A DNA stretch of 64,000 nucleotides, taken from positions 124,001 to 188,000 of the forward strand of contig NZ_JALJCW010000001.1 of the NCBI RefSeq assembly GCF_023634025.1, given 5' to 3'. Position numbers and translations under genes: made by a program. This document shows, in pieces, positions 26,046-33,607 of the stretch. A model generated the notes under the pieces. The model was not told the DNA's origin, did no database searches, and was given only the letters and a program-made list of their open reading frames with translations. The first letter of the stretch is position 1; every line of letters begins with the position of its first letter. The stretch comes from Hanstruepera flava (GTDB lineage: Bacteria; Bacteroidota; Bacteroidia; Flavobacteriales; Flavobacteriaceae).

Positions 26046-27473
26046 TTAATGCGATGAACGACCGCCTCTATACCCATACGCTATGGAATGTGGTCCGCCA
26101 GACCAAGCTCCATAAAACCGATACCCTATAGGTGAATGTGGATTAAAATCGGAATATGGTGTGCCCATCTCATAATACCCACCACCACGATACCCAAAGC
26201 CTCCCACTTCGTTATCGCTAGTAGGCCAATCGGGATTGGTAGCACTACCAAAACGTAAACTACCATCGCCATGGCTACCTTTAAACTCGCGACCTATTGG
26301 GTTACCAATAGTAATTACTTTTTCCCAAAGGCTACCACTCAAATCCATAACCCAATAATACGAGGCCCCAAAAACGTCCCTATTATCATCATTCAATTGG
26401 CTTTCGTCCCAGTTATTCGCTAAAATAAGTTCTCCAGAACTGTCAACATAACGTTCCAGATTGGTATACGTATTGGTCCCCCAAACAAACTCGGCAGGAA
26501 TGGGTTTATCGGGACCACGTGCTGCTTTTTCGTATTCCAATTCAGTTATGGGTCTTATAGCTGCCCAGTCTGAAAATGCCAAGCCATCGGTAAAGCTTAT
26601 ATAATTCATGGGGCGGTTTGGCGTATTCGTTTTATAAACACCGTTTACCAATGTTATAGTGCCTCGATTATCCTGATAGGTTCTACCGCTTATAGCTGCC
26701 CGCTTAAAGGTATCGGTATCTGGCAGGCTATTAAGAAAGGCTGCATACTGCCCTTGGGTTAGTTCGTACTTCATAATATAAAAGGCCTCATATCCTTTTG
26801 GGAAGTCTTCTGGAATGGTTCCTTTTTGGTCACCGTTGTACATTGGGTTTCTACTCCAATAGTATAAACTACCCGCTGTTGGTGCTACCGTAAATGCTTG
26901 TTCTGAAGTTATTGTAATTAACCCATCTGGCTCTCCGTTGCTATCGCTTTTATAAAATGCAGCCTTCTCTTTAGCAGCTGGGTCTGGACTTCCTAATGTA
27001 AATGGCCCTTGTGGGATATATACCATTTCTAATCCGTAAACCGACAATCCGGTTAACTTATTACGGTCTATATCTTTGCCTTCGGTATCAATTAGTATTT
27101 GCAGTTTAAAATTCATACTACCACGATAGTTTTTTTGTGGGTATATAAAAAAACCCAAACCATCTTCAGAAAATTCAATGGTTGGTTGTGAAGCAGCTCC
27201 GGACCGGTTTACCAAAACCTTATAGTCTTTAGGCAACAGTTTTACATGGTTGTTGTAATAGCCATTGTATTTCATAAATACCCAAACCGCATCGTGATTT
27301 TTTTGGTTATGCCAAGCGTTATCCCATTGTATATCAAACATAACGCTTATAGGTGTGTTTATTACTTCTGTTCTATTTAGGGTACGTACATTTGTAATCT
27401 TTAGGTCGGTAGCTTGTAAGGTTTGCCCACAGATACAGGCCAAAACGATGCATAATAATAGGTACTTTTTCAT
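26046..27473 (-). CDS. SUMF1/formylglycine-enzyme-like secreted protein lacking the catalytic cysteine
   Basis: 475 residues. Signal peptide (1-21), a beta-sandwich segment (about 22-150, ITNVRTLNRTEVINTPISV), then an FGE-sulfatase fold: YIPQGPFTLGSPD, MKYELTQGQYAAFLNSLP, RPMNYISFTDGLAFSDWAA, DLSGSLWEKV and a GYRFYGAW end. True formylglycine enzymes need cysteines in this domain. I see none outside the signal peptide, so it is probably a binding protein of the FGE/C-type-lectin type, not an enzyme. No sulfatase is nearby. It sits in a tight operon with DinB (9 bases) and C45 (11 bases). Confidence 0.82.
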   Translation of the reverse strand: MKKYLLLCIVLACICGQTLQATDLKITNVRTLNRTEVINTPISVMFDIQWDNAWHNQKNHDAVWVFMKYNGYYNNHVKLLPKDYKVLVNRSGAASQPTIEFSEDGLGFFIYPQKNYRGSMNFKLQILIDTEGKDIDRNKLTGLSVYGLEMVYIPQGPFTLGSPDPAAKEKAAFYKSDSNGEPDGLITITSEQAFTVAPTAGSLYYWSRNPMYNGDQKGTIPEDFPKGYEAFYIMKYELTQGQYAAFLNSLPDTDTFKRAAISGRTYQDNRGTITLVNGVYKTNTPNRPMNYISFTDGLAFSDWAAIRPITELEYEKAARGPDKPIPAEFVWGTNTYTNLERYVDSSGELILANNWDESQLNDDNRDVFGASYYWVMDLSGSLWEKVITIGNPIGREFKGSHGDGSLRFGSATNPDWPTSDNEVGGFGYRGGGYYEMGTPYSDFNPHSPIGYRFYGAWSGGPHSIAYGYRGGRSSH

Positions 27474-27482
27474 GGTTATGCT

Positions 27483-27926
27483 TTAAGGTATTAAACGCCT
27501 ATGGTAATTAATTTGCCCCAAATGGTAGGCCAAATGCATACTTAAATGTACCAAAAAATATTCGGTAGTCATATAATCTTCAAACGGACGACGTTTGTAC
27601 TCCTGCTGCAGGTCTGCTTCGGTTAGGGTTGGCAATACCTGTTCTAGCATGGTTTTGGTGTCTTCAATTTGGTTTATAATGGTGTTTTTGGGTACGTTTT
27701 TACTGGAAAACTCTAAATCGCGTTGCCTGATGTAACCGGTGTTTCCCAATGTGGCTCCTATAAAATGGTTGAGATTGCCTACTATGTGCAAGGCCAAGTT
27801 GCCTGCGGAATTTGAAATACCATGGGTAACTTGCCACATTTGGCTTTCGGTGGTGTACAGATTGATTTCCTCTTGTAGTTTGGAAAGGTCGCGTACAAAT
27901 AGCTTGGTTAGGGTTTGTGTTAGCAT
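27483..27926 (-). CDS. DinB-family protein
   Basis: 147 residues from the ATG at 27926, one base after the NYN gene stop; longer starts would run into that gene. The DinB four-helix fold shows three spaced histidines that bind metal: HIVGNLNHFIG (about 50-60) and the final LVHLSMHLAYHLGQINYHRR. Related proteins include bacillithiol and mycothiol S-transferases. The exact substrate is unknown. Confidence 0.82.
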   Translation of the reverse strand: MLTQTLTKLFVRDLSKLQEEINLYTTESQMWQVTHGISNSAGNLALHIVGNLNHFIGATLGNTGYIRQRDLEFSSKNVPKNTIINQIEDTKTMLEQVLPTLTEADLQQEYKRRPFEDYMTTEYFLVHLSMHLAYHLGQINYHRRLIP

Positions 27927-27927
27927 A

Positions 27928-28689
27928 TTACTTTTTGCGTCTTCGGGTTTTACGTTGTTTGTTGCGTACATATACGAGTTTAAAGCGTCCGTTACCACTT
28001 TCGCGTTTATCTATTTCGAAGTCTTTTATGGATTCGATTAGTGGTGTAAGCTTTTGAAAGCCGTAGTTACGGGAGTCGAAATTGGGTTGTTTTTTTTGCA
28101 GGAGGCTGCCCACATCGCCAAGAAATGCCCAGCCGTCATCGTCTGCGAGGTCTTGAATGGTATGGGCTATAAAGCGGATGTCTTTTGGGGTAATGGTATC
28201 GTAATTGGGTTTGGTTGTTTTTTTGGAGCCACTGGAGCCTGCGGTGTCATCATCGGCCTGTTGTTTTAATATTTCGATGTAAATAAACTTATCGCAGGCC
28301 ACTATAAAAGGGTCTGGTGTTTTTTTCTCGCCTATGCCATAGACTTGCATACCGGCTTCGCGCAAACGGGTTGCCAGGCGAGTAAAATCGGAATCGGAGG
28401 ATACGAGGCAAAAACCGTTAACCTTTTGGCTGTAGAGTATATCCATGGCATCGATAATCATGGCAGAGTCTGTGGCGTTTTTACCTTGGGTGTAGCCGTA
28501 TTGTTGTATGGGTGTTATGGCATTTTCCAACAGGACGTTTTTCCATTTGGTAAGGTGTGGTTTGGTCCAGTCGCCATAAATACGTTTTATGGTTGGGTTG
28601 CCGTATTTGGCTATTTCTTCCATCATTTCTTTTACGTAAGCTGATGGTATGTTGTCGCCATCGATAAGGACGGCCAGTTTAATATCCAT
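27928..28689 (-). CDS. NYN-domain (LabA-like) nuclease with C-terminal OST-HTH/LOTUS domain
   Basis: 253 residues. The N-terminal NYN/PIN fold is clear: LAVLIDGDNIP with acidic IDGDN, GKNATDSAMIIDAMD, and GFCLVSSDSDFTRLATRLREAG with the SSDSDF acidic cluster. A basic linker with GSSGSKK leads to an OST-HTH (LOTUS) domain near 170-240 (DDDGWAFLGDVGSLL...FDSRNYG), and the tail is strongly basic (RKTRRRKK). Such proteins are predicted RNases or RNA-binding regulators. First gene of the DinB/SUMF1/C45 operon. Confidence 0.88.
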   Translation of the reverse strand: MDIKLAVLIDGDNIPSAYVKEMMEEIAKYGNPTIKRIYGDWTKPHLTKWKNVLLENAITPIQQYGYTQGKNATDSAMIIDAMDILYSQKVNGFCLVSSDSDFTRLATRLREAGMQVYGIGEKKTPDPFIVACDKFIYIEILKQQADDDTAGSSGSKKTTKPNYDTITPKDIRFIAHTIQDLADDDGWAFLGDVGSLLQKKQPNFDSRNYGFQKLTPLIESIKDFEIDKRESGNGRFKLVYVRNKQRKTRRRKK

Positions 28690-28840
28690 TATATAGTAGT
28701 TTAAACTTTAAAGGTAATCATAAATGTTTTTACACTATAACATATTGACAAAAACAACCGTAACTGTTCATTTTCAGTATGTTATCAACAAGATTTGTTA
28801 ATAATTTTAATTTTAAGCTTGGATACTAACCTAACTTTAA

Positions 28841-29014
28841 GATGCATAACCGCATTTGCTTCGTCAGTCGCTACGCTCTTGTCGGCGGATTCGACTATCC
28901 CTCGACTATGCTCGAGACAGGCTAGAATCCACTCGAAATTGCACCCGCTTGTTTTTAACCGAAAATCATTATTTTTAATCCCTAAACTGATGGTTATAGG
29001 AGACCGTTGTACGC
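28841..29014 (+). repeat. attC-like site 1 (left end, with insertion)
   Basis: The right half matches sites 2 and 3 (AACCGAAAATCATTA..., GGTTATAGGAGACCGTTG) and the left half starts CATAACCGCATTTGCTT. Between them lie about 90 extra GC-richer bases (about 28862-28950) absent from sites 2 and 3. Arms ATAACC (28846-28851) and GGTTAT (28992-28997) can pair. The usual left AAC box is not recognisable, so the left end looks worn or truncated. Confidence 0.55.
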
Positions 29015-29031
29015 AAGCTAAAGAAATAGAT

Positions 29032-29508
29032 TTGATAAGGAAAATTGTAATAGGAGTTATAGCATTTATTTTTGGAATGGGACTTGGATTTTATTTTGAG
29101 GGCTACTTTCGCGGAATAATTCAAGATGTTTTTCGATTCTCAACCTCTGATAGAATCCAGTTTGTGGGAAAAAACATTTTAATATTTTCGGACAGAACTT
29201 TCGAATATATTTTCGGACTTGCTTTAATGATTTTTTCTTTGGCGAACATCGGTCTTAAACCAAAACGGATTTTAAAAAACATTATGCTTTTTCTGTTAAT
29301 CTTTGGAATTTCTATAATCGGAATTTCTGCTATCGATGGCAATATAAAAGTTGCAGAATGTACTGCCTGTGATAACGGCATTAGAAAAATACATTGGAAC
29401 GAAATAAATTACGGATTGATTATAAGCATAAGTGCTATTATTTCGATTGTTCCGAGTTTGATAAGAATAATAAAGCGAATAAAAAAGCCAGCTTACAACA
29501 TTGTATAA
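29032..29508 (+). CDS. Cassette 1: four-helix membrane protein of unknown function
   Basis: 158 residues if started at the TTG 29032, about 25 bases inside the cassette as in its neighbours. An in-frame ATG at 28990 lies inside the recombination site and is less likely. There are four hydrophobic helices (KIVIGVIAFIFGMGLGF, IFGLALMIFSLANIG, IMLFLLIFGISIIGISAI, YGLIISISAIISIVPSLI) and one CTAC pair of cysteines in a loop. The stop lies inside attC-like site 2. No family recognised. Confidence 0.6.
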   Translation: MIRKIVIGVIAFIFGMGLGFYFEGYFRGIIQDVFRFSTSDRIQFVGKNILIFSDRTFEYIFGLALMIFSLANIGLKPKRILKNIMLFLLIFGISIIGISAIDGNIKVAECTACDNGIRKIHWNEINYGLIISISAIISIVPSLIRIIKRIKKPAYNIV

Positions 29509-29577
29509 CCGTATTTGTTTAACCGAAATTATTAACTTTAAAACCGTAACTGGCGGTTATAAGAGACCGTTACAAGC
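29491..29577 (+). repeat. attC-like site 2
   Basis: 87 bases. Left box GCTTACAAC (29491-29499), right box GTTACAAGC (29569-29577), inner arms TATAACCG (29504-29511) and CGGTTATA (29554-29561), a perfect 8-bp stem. About 85% identical to site 3 by eye. Confidence 0.7.
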
Positions 29578-29592
29578 AAGATAAACCAAACA

Positions 29593-30159
29593 ATGAGCGA
29601 AAGTATATTATTTGAGATTTTAAATAAATCAAAAGAGAGCAAGGAAATTATCGGAATTTGGAAATATAATGACGATGACGGATTTTGGGCTGGATATGTG
29701 AAAGATTATAATGAAGAATTAGTTACAATCCAACACTATACTAAATATGGAAAATCGGACGGAATTATTATTGAGCGAATCGAAAACATAAAAAGTGTTG
29801 ACTTCGACGATGATTACGCAAAAGCAATGCAATGTCTTATTGACTATTCATCGGAACTTGATAAAGATGAAAAATTTGAATTGGAATTAAACGATGACGA
29901 AGAATGGCAAACTGGAATATTAAAACAACTCGAAGGAACTGACCGAATTGCTCGCTTGGAAATTAATGGTTCTGATTATTTTTCTGGATTCATTACCAAA
30001 CTATCTGAATCGGACTTGATTCTGCATTGCGTTGGGAAAATGGGAGAAGACGAAGGAACTGTAATTTACCGAATTGAAGATGTGACTGCTGTACGAGTTA
30101 ATGACATTGAAAATCGGAAAAGAGTAATGCTGTTTAAATGGAGAAAAGCTAGCTTATAA
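29593..30159 (+). CDS. Cassette 2: acidic protein with two internal beta-domain repeats
   Basis: 188 residues, no signal peptide, very acidic. The two halves resemble each other: residues 20-75 (IGIWKYNDDDGFWAGYVKDY...IERIENIKSVDFDDDY) and 105-175 (YFSGFITKLSESDLILHCVG...IYRIEDVTAVRVNDIE). Each looks like a small SH3- or Sm-like barrel. The ATG follows the GTT boundary by 24 bases and the stop overlaps the left box of site 3, so the gene fills the cassette. No named family recognised. Confidence 0.75.
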   Translation: MSESILFEILNKSKESKEIIGIWKYNDDDGFWAGYVKDYNEELVTIQHYTKYGKSDGIIIERIENIKSVDFDDDYAKAMQCLIDYSSELDKDEKFELELNDDEEWQTGILKQLEGTDRIARLEINGSDYFSGFITKLSESDLILHCVGKMGEDEGTVIYRIEDVTAVRVNDIENRKRVMLFKWRKASL

Positions 30160-30240
30160 CATTGTATAACCGTATTTGCTTAACCGAAAATCATTAAATT
30201 TAAAACTGTAACTGACGGTTATAGGAGACCGTTGGGCAAC
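30152..30240 (+). repeat. attC-like site 3
   Basis: 89 bases. Left box GCTTATAAC (30152-30160), right box GTTGGGCAAC (30231-30240; GTTGGGC fits the GTTRRRY consensus), inner arms TATAACCGT (30165-30173) and ACGGTTATA (30215-30223), a perfect 9-bp stem. Confidence 0.75.
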
Positions 30241-30242
30241 AT

Positions 30243-31082
30243 ATGAACAAACCTATGAAATACATATTATTACTCGGAATTCTGATTTCCTTTTCCGGAA
30301 CAAATCTTATTGCTCAATCGAATTCTGACAGTCTGAAACCAAAAATGAAAATGGTAAAGGAAGTTTTGTATAAACCTGAAAATGGTGAATTAAAAAGCCG
30401 AGAAAATCTATTTGAAACTGATTTAAGTTCTTATAAGGTTTATGATAAAAATGAGAAGATAATCGAATTGGGACAATATGAAATAGATGGCTCTATTTAC
30501 GAAACGACTTTTTATGAGAGAGATGAAAATGGCAAGGCATTAAAAACTATGCAAAAGAATTCTTCTGGAGAATTAAAAGGTTATTGGACTTACACATATG
30601 ATGACAACGATAATATGATTGAAGTTAAAACCTATGATTCAAGCGATAATTTGGTTAAAATACAATCAAACAAATACGATGAAAAAGGTAATAATGTAGA
30701 GATGATATTAAAAAGTCCTGAAAGTGAAAACGGCTGGAAATATCTCTATAAATATAATTTTGACAATAAATTGGTTGAGAGATTTAGATATAAACCAGAT
30801 GGGAGTTTAAAAGACCGTAGAACATATTCTTACGATAAAGACGGAAATGAGAATTTACAGTTCAAATTCAATCCTGATGGAAGTTTTATGAAGTTTGTTT
30901 CCGAATATGACGAAATGAATAATATGACTATTCAGAACTGGTTTAACGAACAAGACGAACAAACACACCAAACATCTTTTGAGTATGTATATGACGAAAA
31001 TGGAAATTGGATTTCTAAAAGGAGAAGTTCTAATGGAGAGTTAGGAATGGTTTGGGAAAGACAAATAGAATATTATGAATAA
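30243..31082 (+). CDS. Cassette 3: exported YD-repeat-like protein
   Basis: 279 residues. A signal peptide ends near IAQ (24). From about residue 100 on there are repeats of the YD type (YTYDDNDNMIEVKTYDSSDN, NKYDEKGNNVEMI, YSYDKDGNENLQFKFN, YVYDENGNWISKR), spaced about 25-35 residues, as in RHS-like and bacterial YD proteins. It is far too short for an RHS toxin and has no visible toxin tip, so it is probably a periplasmic beta-solenoid-like protein. The ATG is three bases after the right box of site 3. Confidence 0.75.
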   Translation: MNKPMKYILLLGILISFSGTNLIAQSNSDSLKPKMKMVKEVLYKPENGELKSRENLFETDLSSYKVYDKNEKIIELGQYEIDGSIYETTFYERDENGKALKTMQKNSSGELKGYWTYTYDDNDNMIEVKTYDSSDNLVKIQSNKYDEKGNNVEMILKSPESENGWKYLYKYNFDNKLVERFRYKPDGSLKDRRTYSYDKDGNENLQFKFNPDGSFMKFVSEYDEMNNMTIQNWFNEQDEQTHQTSFEYVYDENGNWISKRRSSNGELGMVWERQIEYYE

Positions 31083-31090
31083 AAAAACAC

Positions 31091-31225
31091 GTTGCACAAC
31101 AACGTGTATAGCTCATTGCGGCTGAATTCCTAATCGGAATTCATTGCAATTTGCTATCTTTCGGTTACGGCGGAAAATCATAGCTGATTTCCCGCAACAA
31201 GCCATACACAAAACCGTTGAATCAC
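31091..31225 (+). repeat. attC-like site 4
   Basis: 135 bases. Left box GTTGCACAAC (31091-31100), right box GTTGAATCAC (31216-31225), inner arms GTGTATAGC near 31104-31112 and GCCATACAC at 31201-31209 (8/9). It contains the 20-base stretch at 31142-31161 that recurs exactly at 35482-35501. Confidence 0.65.
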
Positions 31226-31283
31226 ATTCAGCTAAAGCTGACCAAAGTTACTACGTGCTGCGCACTCCCGTCCCTTTGGATAT
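31226..31283 (+). other. Gene-less cassette 4
   Basis: The bases between two perfectly complementary cassette ends (GTTGAATCAC at 31216-31225 and GTGATTCAAC at 31284-31293) carry no open frame. They hold a short hairpin (TCAGC/GCTGA) and a GC-richer stretch. Gene-less cassettes are known in integrons; it may carry a promoter or be a decayed cassette. Confidence 0.45.
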
Positions 31284-31500
31284 GTGATTCAACGACAGCG
31301 TTATGCCAAATGGCGCACGACGCGGGAATCTTGGGGATTGTACTAATTACAGCTTCCGCTGCCCATCGAGGGAAAACGTGAACCAACTGCCATTATACGC
31401 AATTTGTTTACGTTTACTCTGTATTTATAAAAATTAGCGAATAAATTCGCTATTTTTAAAATCCAAAACGTAACTACGCATAACGCTGTCGTTGGCTACA
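31284..31500 (+). repeat. attC-like site 5 (long, perfect 13-bp arms)
   Basis: 217 bases, longer than usual attC sites. Left box GTGATTCAAC (31284-31293), right box GTTGGCTACA (31491-31500), inner arms GACAGCGTTATGC (31294-31306) and GCATAACGCTGTC (31478-31490), perfectly complementary. With the flanking AAC/GTT this makes a 16-bp stem. A terminator-like hairpin lies inside at 31435-31452. Confidence 0.65.
31435..31452. terminator. Hairpin inside attC-like site 5
   Basis: TAGCGAAT / ATTCGCTA arms with a 2-base centre. T-rich DNA follows on the plus strand and A-rich DNA precedes it. It could stop cassette read-through. Confidence 0.4.
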
Positions 31501-31502
31501 AT

Positions 31503-32084
31503 ATGAAAAGAACTCGCAGAAATAATCAAAAACGAAATCGATATTCGATTTTATTCCCGATTTTGACAATTGTCGGAATCGGAATTATTACTGCATTTGT
31601 GAGCAACTACGAACCGAATTGGAGTTATAATTGGAACGGAATTAGAACAGAAATAAAAGACTCTATACAGGTCGCAGAATTACGTGGAATTACAAGTGGA
31701 GTTGGCGGAATGGGAGTTTCAACGAAAAGCGAAGTTGACAGAAGACGATGGATTATGAGAAACGCTACGGAATCTGAACTTCTAAAACTGACTGAATACC
31801 CAAATGGAACTGTAAAAGCGATTGCATACGAGGGACTTTTGAGAAAAAGAGAATTTGCCGATAGAACTGAATTGACCTTGAGAGCAATTCAAGACACAAC
31901 ATATATGGTCGACTATCAATCAGGTTGTATTGGTTGGAATAGAGAAATCGGAGAATATTTAGTTCAAGATGTGCTTATGATTGACGACCAAATCCCACCA
32001 TTTCCACCTGAAATGCAAACTGAATTTGGACTGACTGAAATAGATAAAGAAAAAATATTATCGGAATACAAAAAACGTCCGTAA
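31503..32084 (+). CDS. Cassette 5: membrane-anchored protein of unknown function
   Basis: 193 residues. A basic start (MKRTRRNNQKRNRY) precedes one membrane helix (SILFPILTIVGIGIITAFV), so the rest (about 40-193) is outside the cytoplasm. That domain has a HEAT-like helical segment (ATESELLKLTEYPNGTVKAI, AYEGLLRKREF) also seen in other Bacteroidota hypothetical proteins. The ATG is three bases after the right box of site 5. The complementary cassette end is at 32104-32113, where the array stops without a complete next site. Confidence 0.7.
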   Translation: MKRTRRNNQKRNRYSILFPILTIVGIGIITAFVSNYEPNWSYNWNGIRTEIKDSIQVAELRGITSGVGGMGVSTKSEVDRRRWIMRNATESELLKLTEYPNGTVKAIAYEGLLRKREFADRTELTLRAIQDTTYMVDYQSGCIGWNREIGEYLVQDVLMIDDQIPPFPPEMQTEFGLTEIDKEKILSEYKKRP

Positions 32085-32149
32085 AGAGAATACTAAAAAA
32101 TACTGTAGCCAACAAAGTACTGTGGTAAAAAACAACCTAATAACCAACA

Positions 32150-32177
32150 AAAAAGCCACCTTTAAGGGTGGCTTTTT
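32150..32177 (-). terminator. Terminator of yceI
   Basis: GCCACC / GGTGGC core (32155-32160 with 32167-32172), extended by A/T pairs, with a T-run on the minus strand. It follows the yceI stop by about 30 bases. Confidence 0.75.
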
Positions 32178-32205
32178 AATTGGGTTGCTTGCTGTTTGCT
32201 ATTAA

Positions 32206-32763
32206 TTAGAACTGTAAGTCTGCTATGATGTCGAATTCATCATAGATTACCTTGTCCTGTAAGTTATCGAAAAAGCTACTAGATCTATAACGTACATCGT
32301 ACTTACTACGGTCTATTTTTAGGTTTGCCGTGGCTTTACTACCGTAAACAGACATGGTAAATGTTACTGGATGCGTGGTGTTTTTTATGGTTAAATCTCC
32401 TATAACTTCGTAGGCATTTTTACCTGTAGCTTTAACTTCAGTAAAAACTAATTGTGACGTTGGGTATTTTTCAACTCCGAAGAAATCGTCTGATTTTAAG
32501 TGACCGTCTAGTTTCCCTTTGTACTCTCCGGATAAGTCTGTAGAACCAATAGTGGTCATATCCATTACAAAACTTCCACCTGTTAAGGTTTCGCCATTAA
32601 ACACCAGATTACCTGATTTAATGGCTATGGTACCCTCATGTGAGCCCGTTACTTTGTAGCCTTTCCACTGTACTTGGCTATCGTCTTTTTTGATGTCTTT
32701 TTTTTGAGCATTCATAGTTGTGAATGTTGCGAATGCAACCATAATGAGTGTTAATCGTTTCAT
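32206..32763 (-). CDS. yceI: YceI-family exported lipid-binding protein
   Basis: 185 residues from the ATG at 32763. This start gives a signal peptide (MKRLTLIMVAFATFTTMNA); an extended frame upstream crosses the promoter. The YceI pattern is complete: DDSQVQWKGYKVTGSHEGTI, GGSFVMDMTTIGSTDLSG, HLKSDDFFGVEKYP and ATANLKIDRSKYDVRY. These are lipocalin-like barrels that bind polyprenyl lipids in the periplasm. A 20-bp palindrome and a Crp/Fnr gene lie just upstream. Confidence 0.9.
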   Translation of the reverse strand: MKRLTLIMVAFATFTTMNAQKKDIKKDDSQVQWKGYKVTGSHEGTIAIKSGNLVFNGETLTGGSFVMDMTTIGSTDLSGEYKGKLDGHLKSDDFFGVEKYPTSQLVFTEVKATGKNAYEVIGDLTIKNTTHPVTFTMSVYGSKATANLKIDRSKYDVRYRSSSFFDNLQDKVIYDEFDIIADLQF

Positions 32764-32800
32764 TGTATTTAAATTATTTAGTGTATTTAATTTTACACTA

Positions 32801-32808
32801 CAAAGTTG
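32801..32808 (-). promoter_or_regulatory. -7 box of yceI
   Basis: CAACTTTG on the minus strand, one base from TAnnTTTG, about 38 bases before the ATG. The palindrome at 32851-32870 is centred near -63 from the implied start. Confidence 0.4.
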
Positions 32809-32850
32809 CCACAAGTACATGGTTTAAAAAATGAACTAGTTTATGAAATG

Positions 32851-32870
32851 ATGTTAAACTAGTTTAACAT
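32851..32870. promoter_or_regulatory. Perfect 20-bp palindrome, probable activator site for yceI
   Basis: ATGTTAAACTAGTTTAACAT is a perfect palindrome. A half-like copy of its core (AACTAGTTTA) lies at about 32834-32843. It sits between yceI and a Crp/Fnr-type gene of the same strand, at the distance usual for class I Crp-family activation. Confidence 0.6.
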
Positions 32871-32884
32871 GTGTGCTGGAGGGT

Positions 32885-33490
32885 TTATTGAGCGGCCAAT
32901 TGGCTTTTTATTTTACTCAAGAACTCTTTGGTAATGCCTAAATAGGACGCTAATAAGTATTGCGGAATGCGTTGCTCTATATTGGGATAAGTGCTTTTAA
33001 AATAGAGATAGCGCTCTTTGGCCGTCATGCTAAAGTTTCGGATGATACGCTTTTGGGAAGCTGCCAAACCACGCTCTAACAGTTTTCTAAAAAACCGCTC
33101 TAGGGATGGGATTTTTTGAAAGACATCATCAATAGTATCGACATGGAATTGTGCCAAAACGGTATCTTCTAAACATTGAATGTTGAACTGGGCCGGTTTT
33201 TGCTCAATAAAACTACCAATATCTGACACCCACCAATCTTCTACACCCAACATGATGATGTGTTCTTGACCGGTATCGTCCACAAAGAACATTTTGGTAC
33301 AGCCCTGTAAAATAAAACTACTGTGTTTGCAAATATCGCCTTGCTGCAGGATGTACTGACCCTTTAGATACTTTCTTTGGGAAACATAGGTAGACAACAA
33401 CTCTTGTTCTTGAGCTGTTAACGCAATGTAATTACTGATATAATGGAATAACCGCTGGATGATTTTTTGGTTTAGACATTTGAATATCAA
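32885..33490 (-). CDS. Crp/Fnr-family transcriptional regulator
   Basis: 201 residues, with a TTG start at 33490 since no usable ATG precedes the cNMP-binding fold. Residues 30-125 form that fold (LKGQYILQQGDICKHSSFILQG). A dimer helix follows, then a poorly conserved C-terminal HTH (ERYLYFKSTYPNIEQRIPQYLLASYLGITKEFLSKIKSQL). There is no Cys cluster, so it is not an FNR-type oxygen sensor. The arginine that binds cAMP is not obvious. It probably regulates yceI through the palindrome next to it. Confidence 0.85.
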   Translation of the reverse strand: MIFKCLNQKIIQRLFHYISNYIALTAQEQELLSTYVSQRKYLKGQYILQQGDICKHSSFILQGCTKMFFVDDTGQEHIIMLGVEDWWVSDIGSFIEQKPAQFNIQCLEDTVLAQFHVDTIDDVFQKIPSLERFFRKLLERGLAASQKRIIRNFSMTAKERYLYFKSTYPNIEQRIPQYLLASYLGITKEFLSKIKSQLAAQ

Positions 33491-33607
33491 AAATAGTAAA
33501 TAATGCTATTGTTTAATACTATACATACTTTTTATAGGTAAAGAAAACCACAACGGCTACAACAAAGGGGCATAAAAGCCGTTTATATACTACTAAACCA
33601 AAAGATT

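Larger units (their letters stand above)
28841..32113 (+). mobile_element. Integron-like gene cassette array without an integrase (candidate CALIN)
   Basis: Five cassettes, four with one plus-strand gene each and one without a gene, are bounded by sites ending in GTT. For each cassette the first 9-10 bases are complementary to its own last 9-10 bases: 29006-29014 with 29491-29499 (8/9), 29569-29577 with 30152-30160 (8/9), 30231-30240 with 31091-31100 (9/10), 31216-31225 with 31284-31293 (10/10), 31491-31500 with 32104-32113 (10/10). The two halves that abut at attC3, attC4 and attC5 pair poorly. That is the signature of exchange between G and TT in attC sites. No tyrosine integrase is seen in the window. 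Confidence 0.7.

Noticed and set aside
28841-32113. CRISPR array
   Set aside because: The repeats are about 90-220 bases, diverged, and separated by whole genes, not by short spacers.
28841-32113. Plain intrinsic terminators as explanation for the repeats
   Set aside because: Terminators would explain inner hairpins but not why the start of each cassette pairs with its own far end, 78 to more than 800 bases away.
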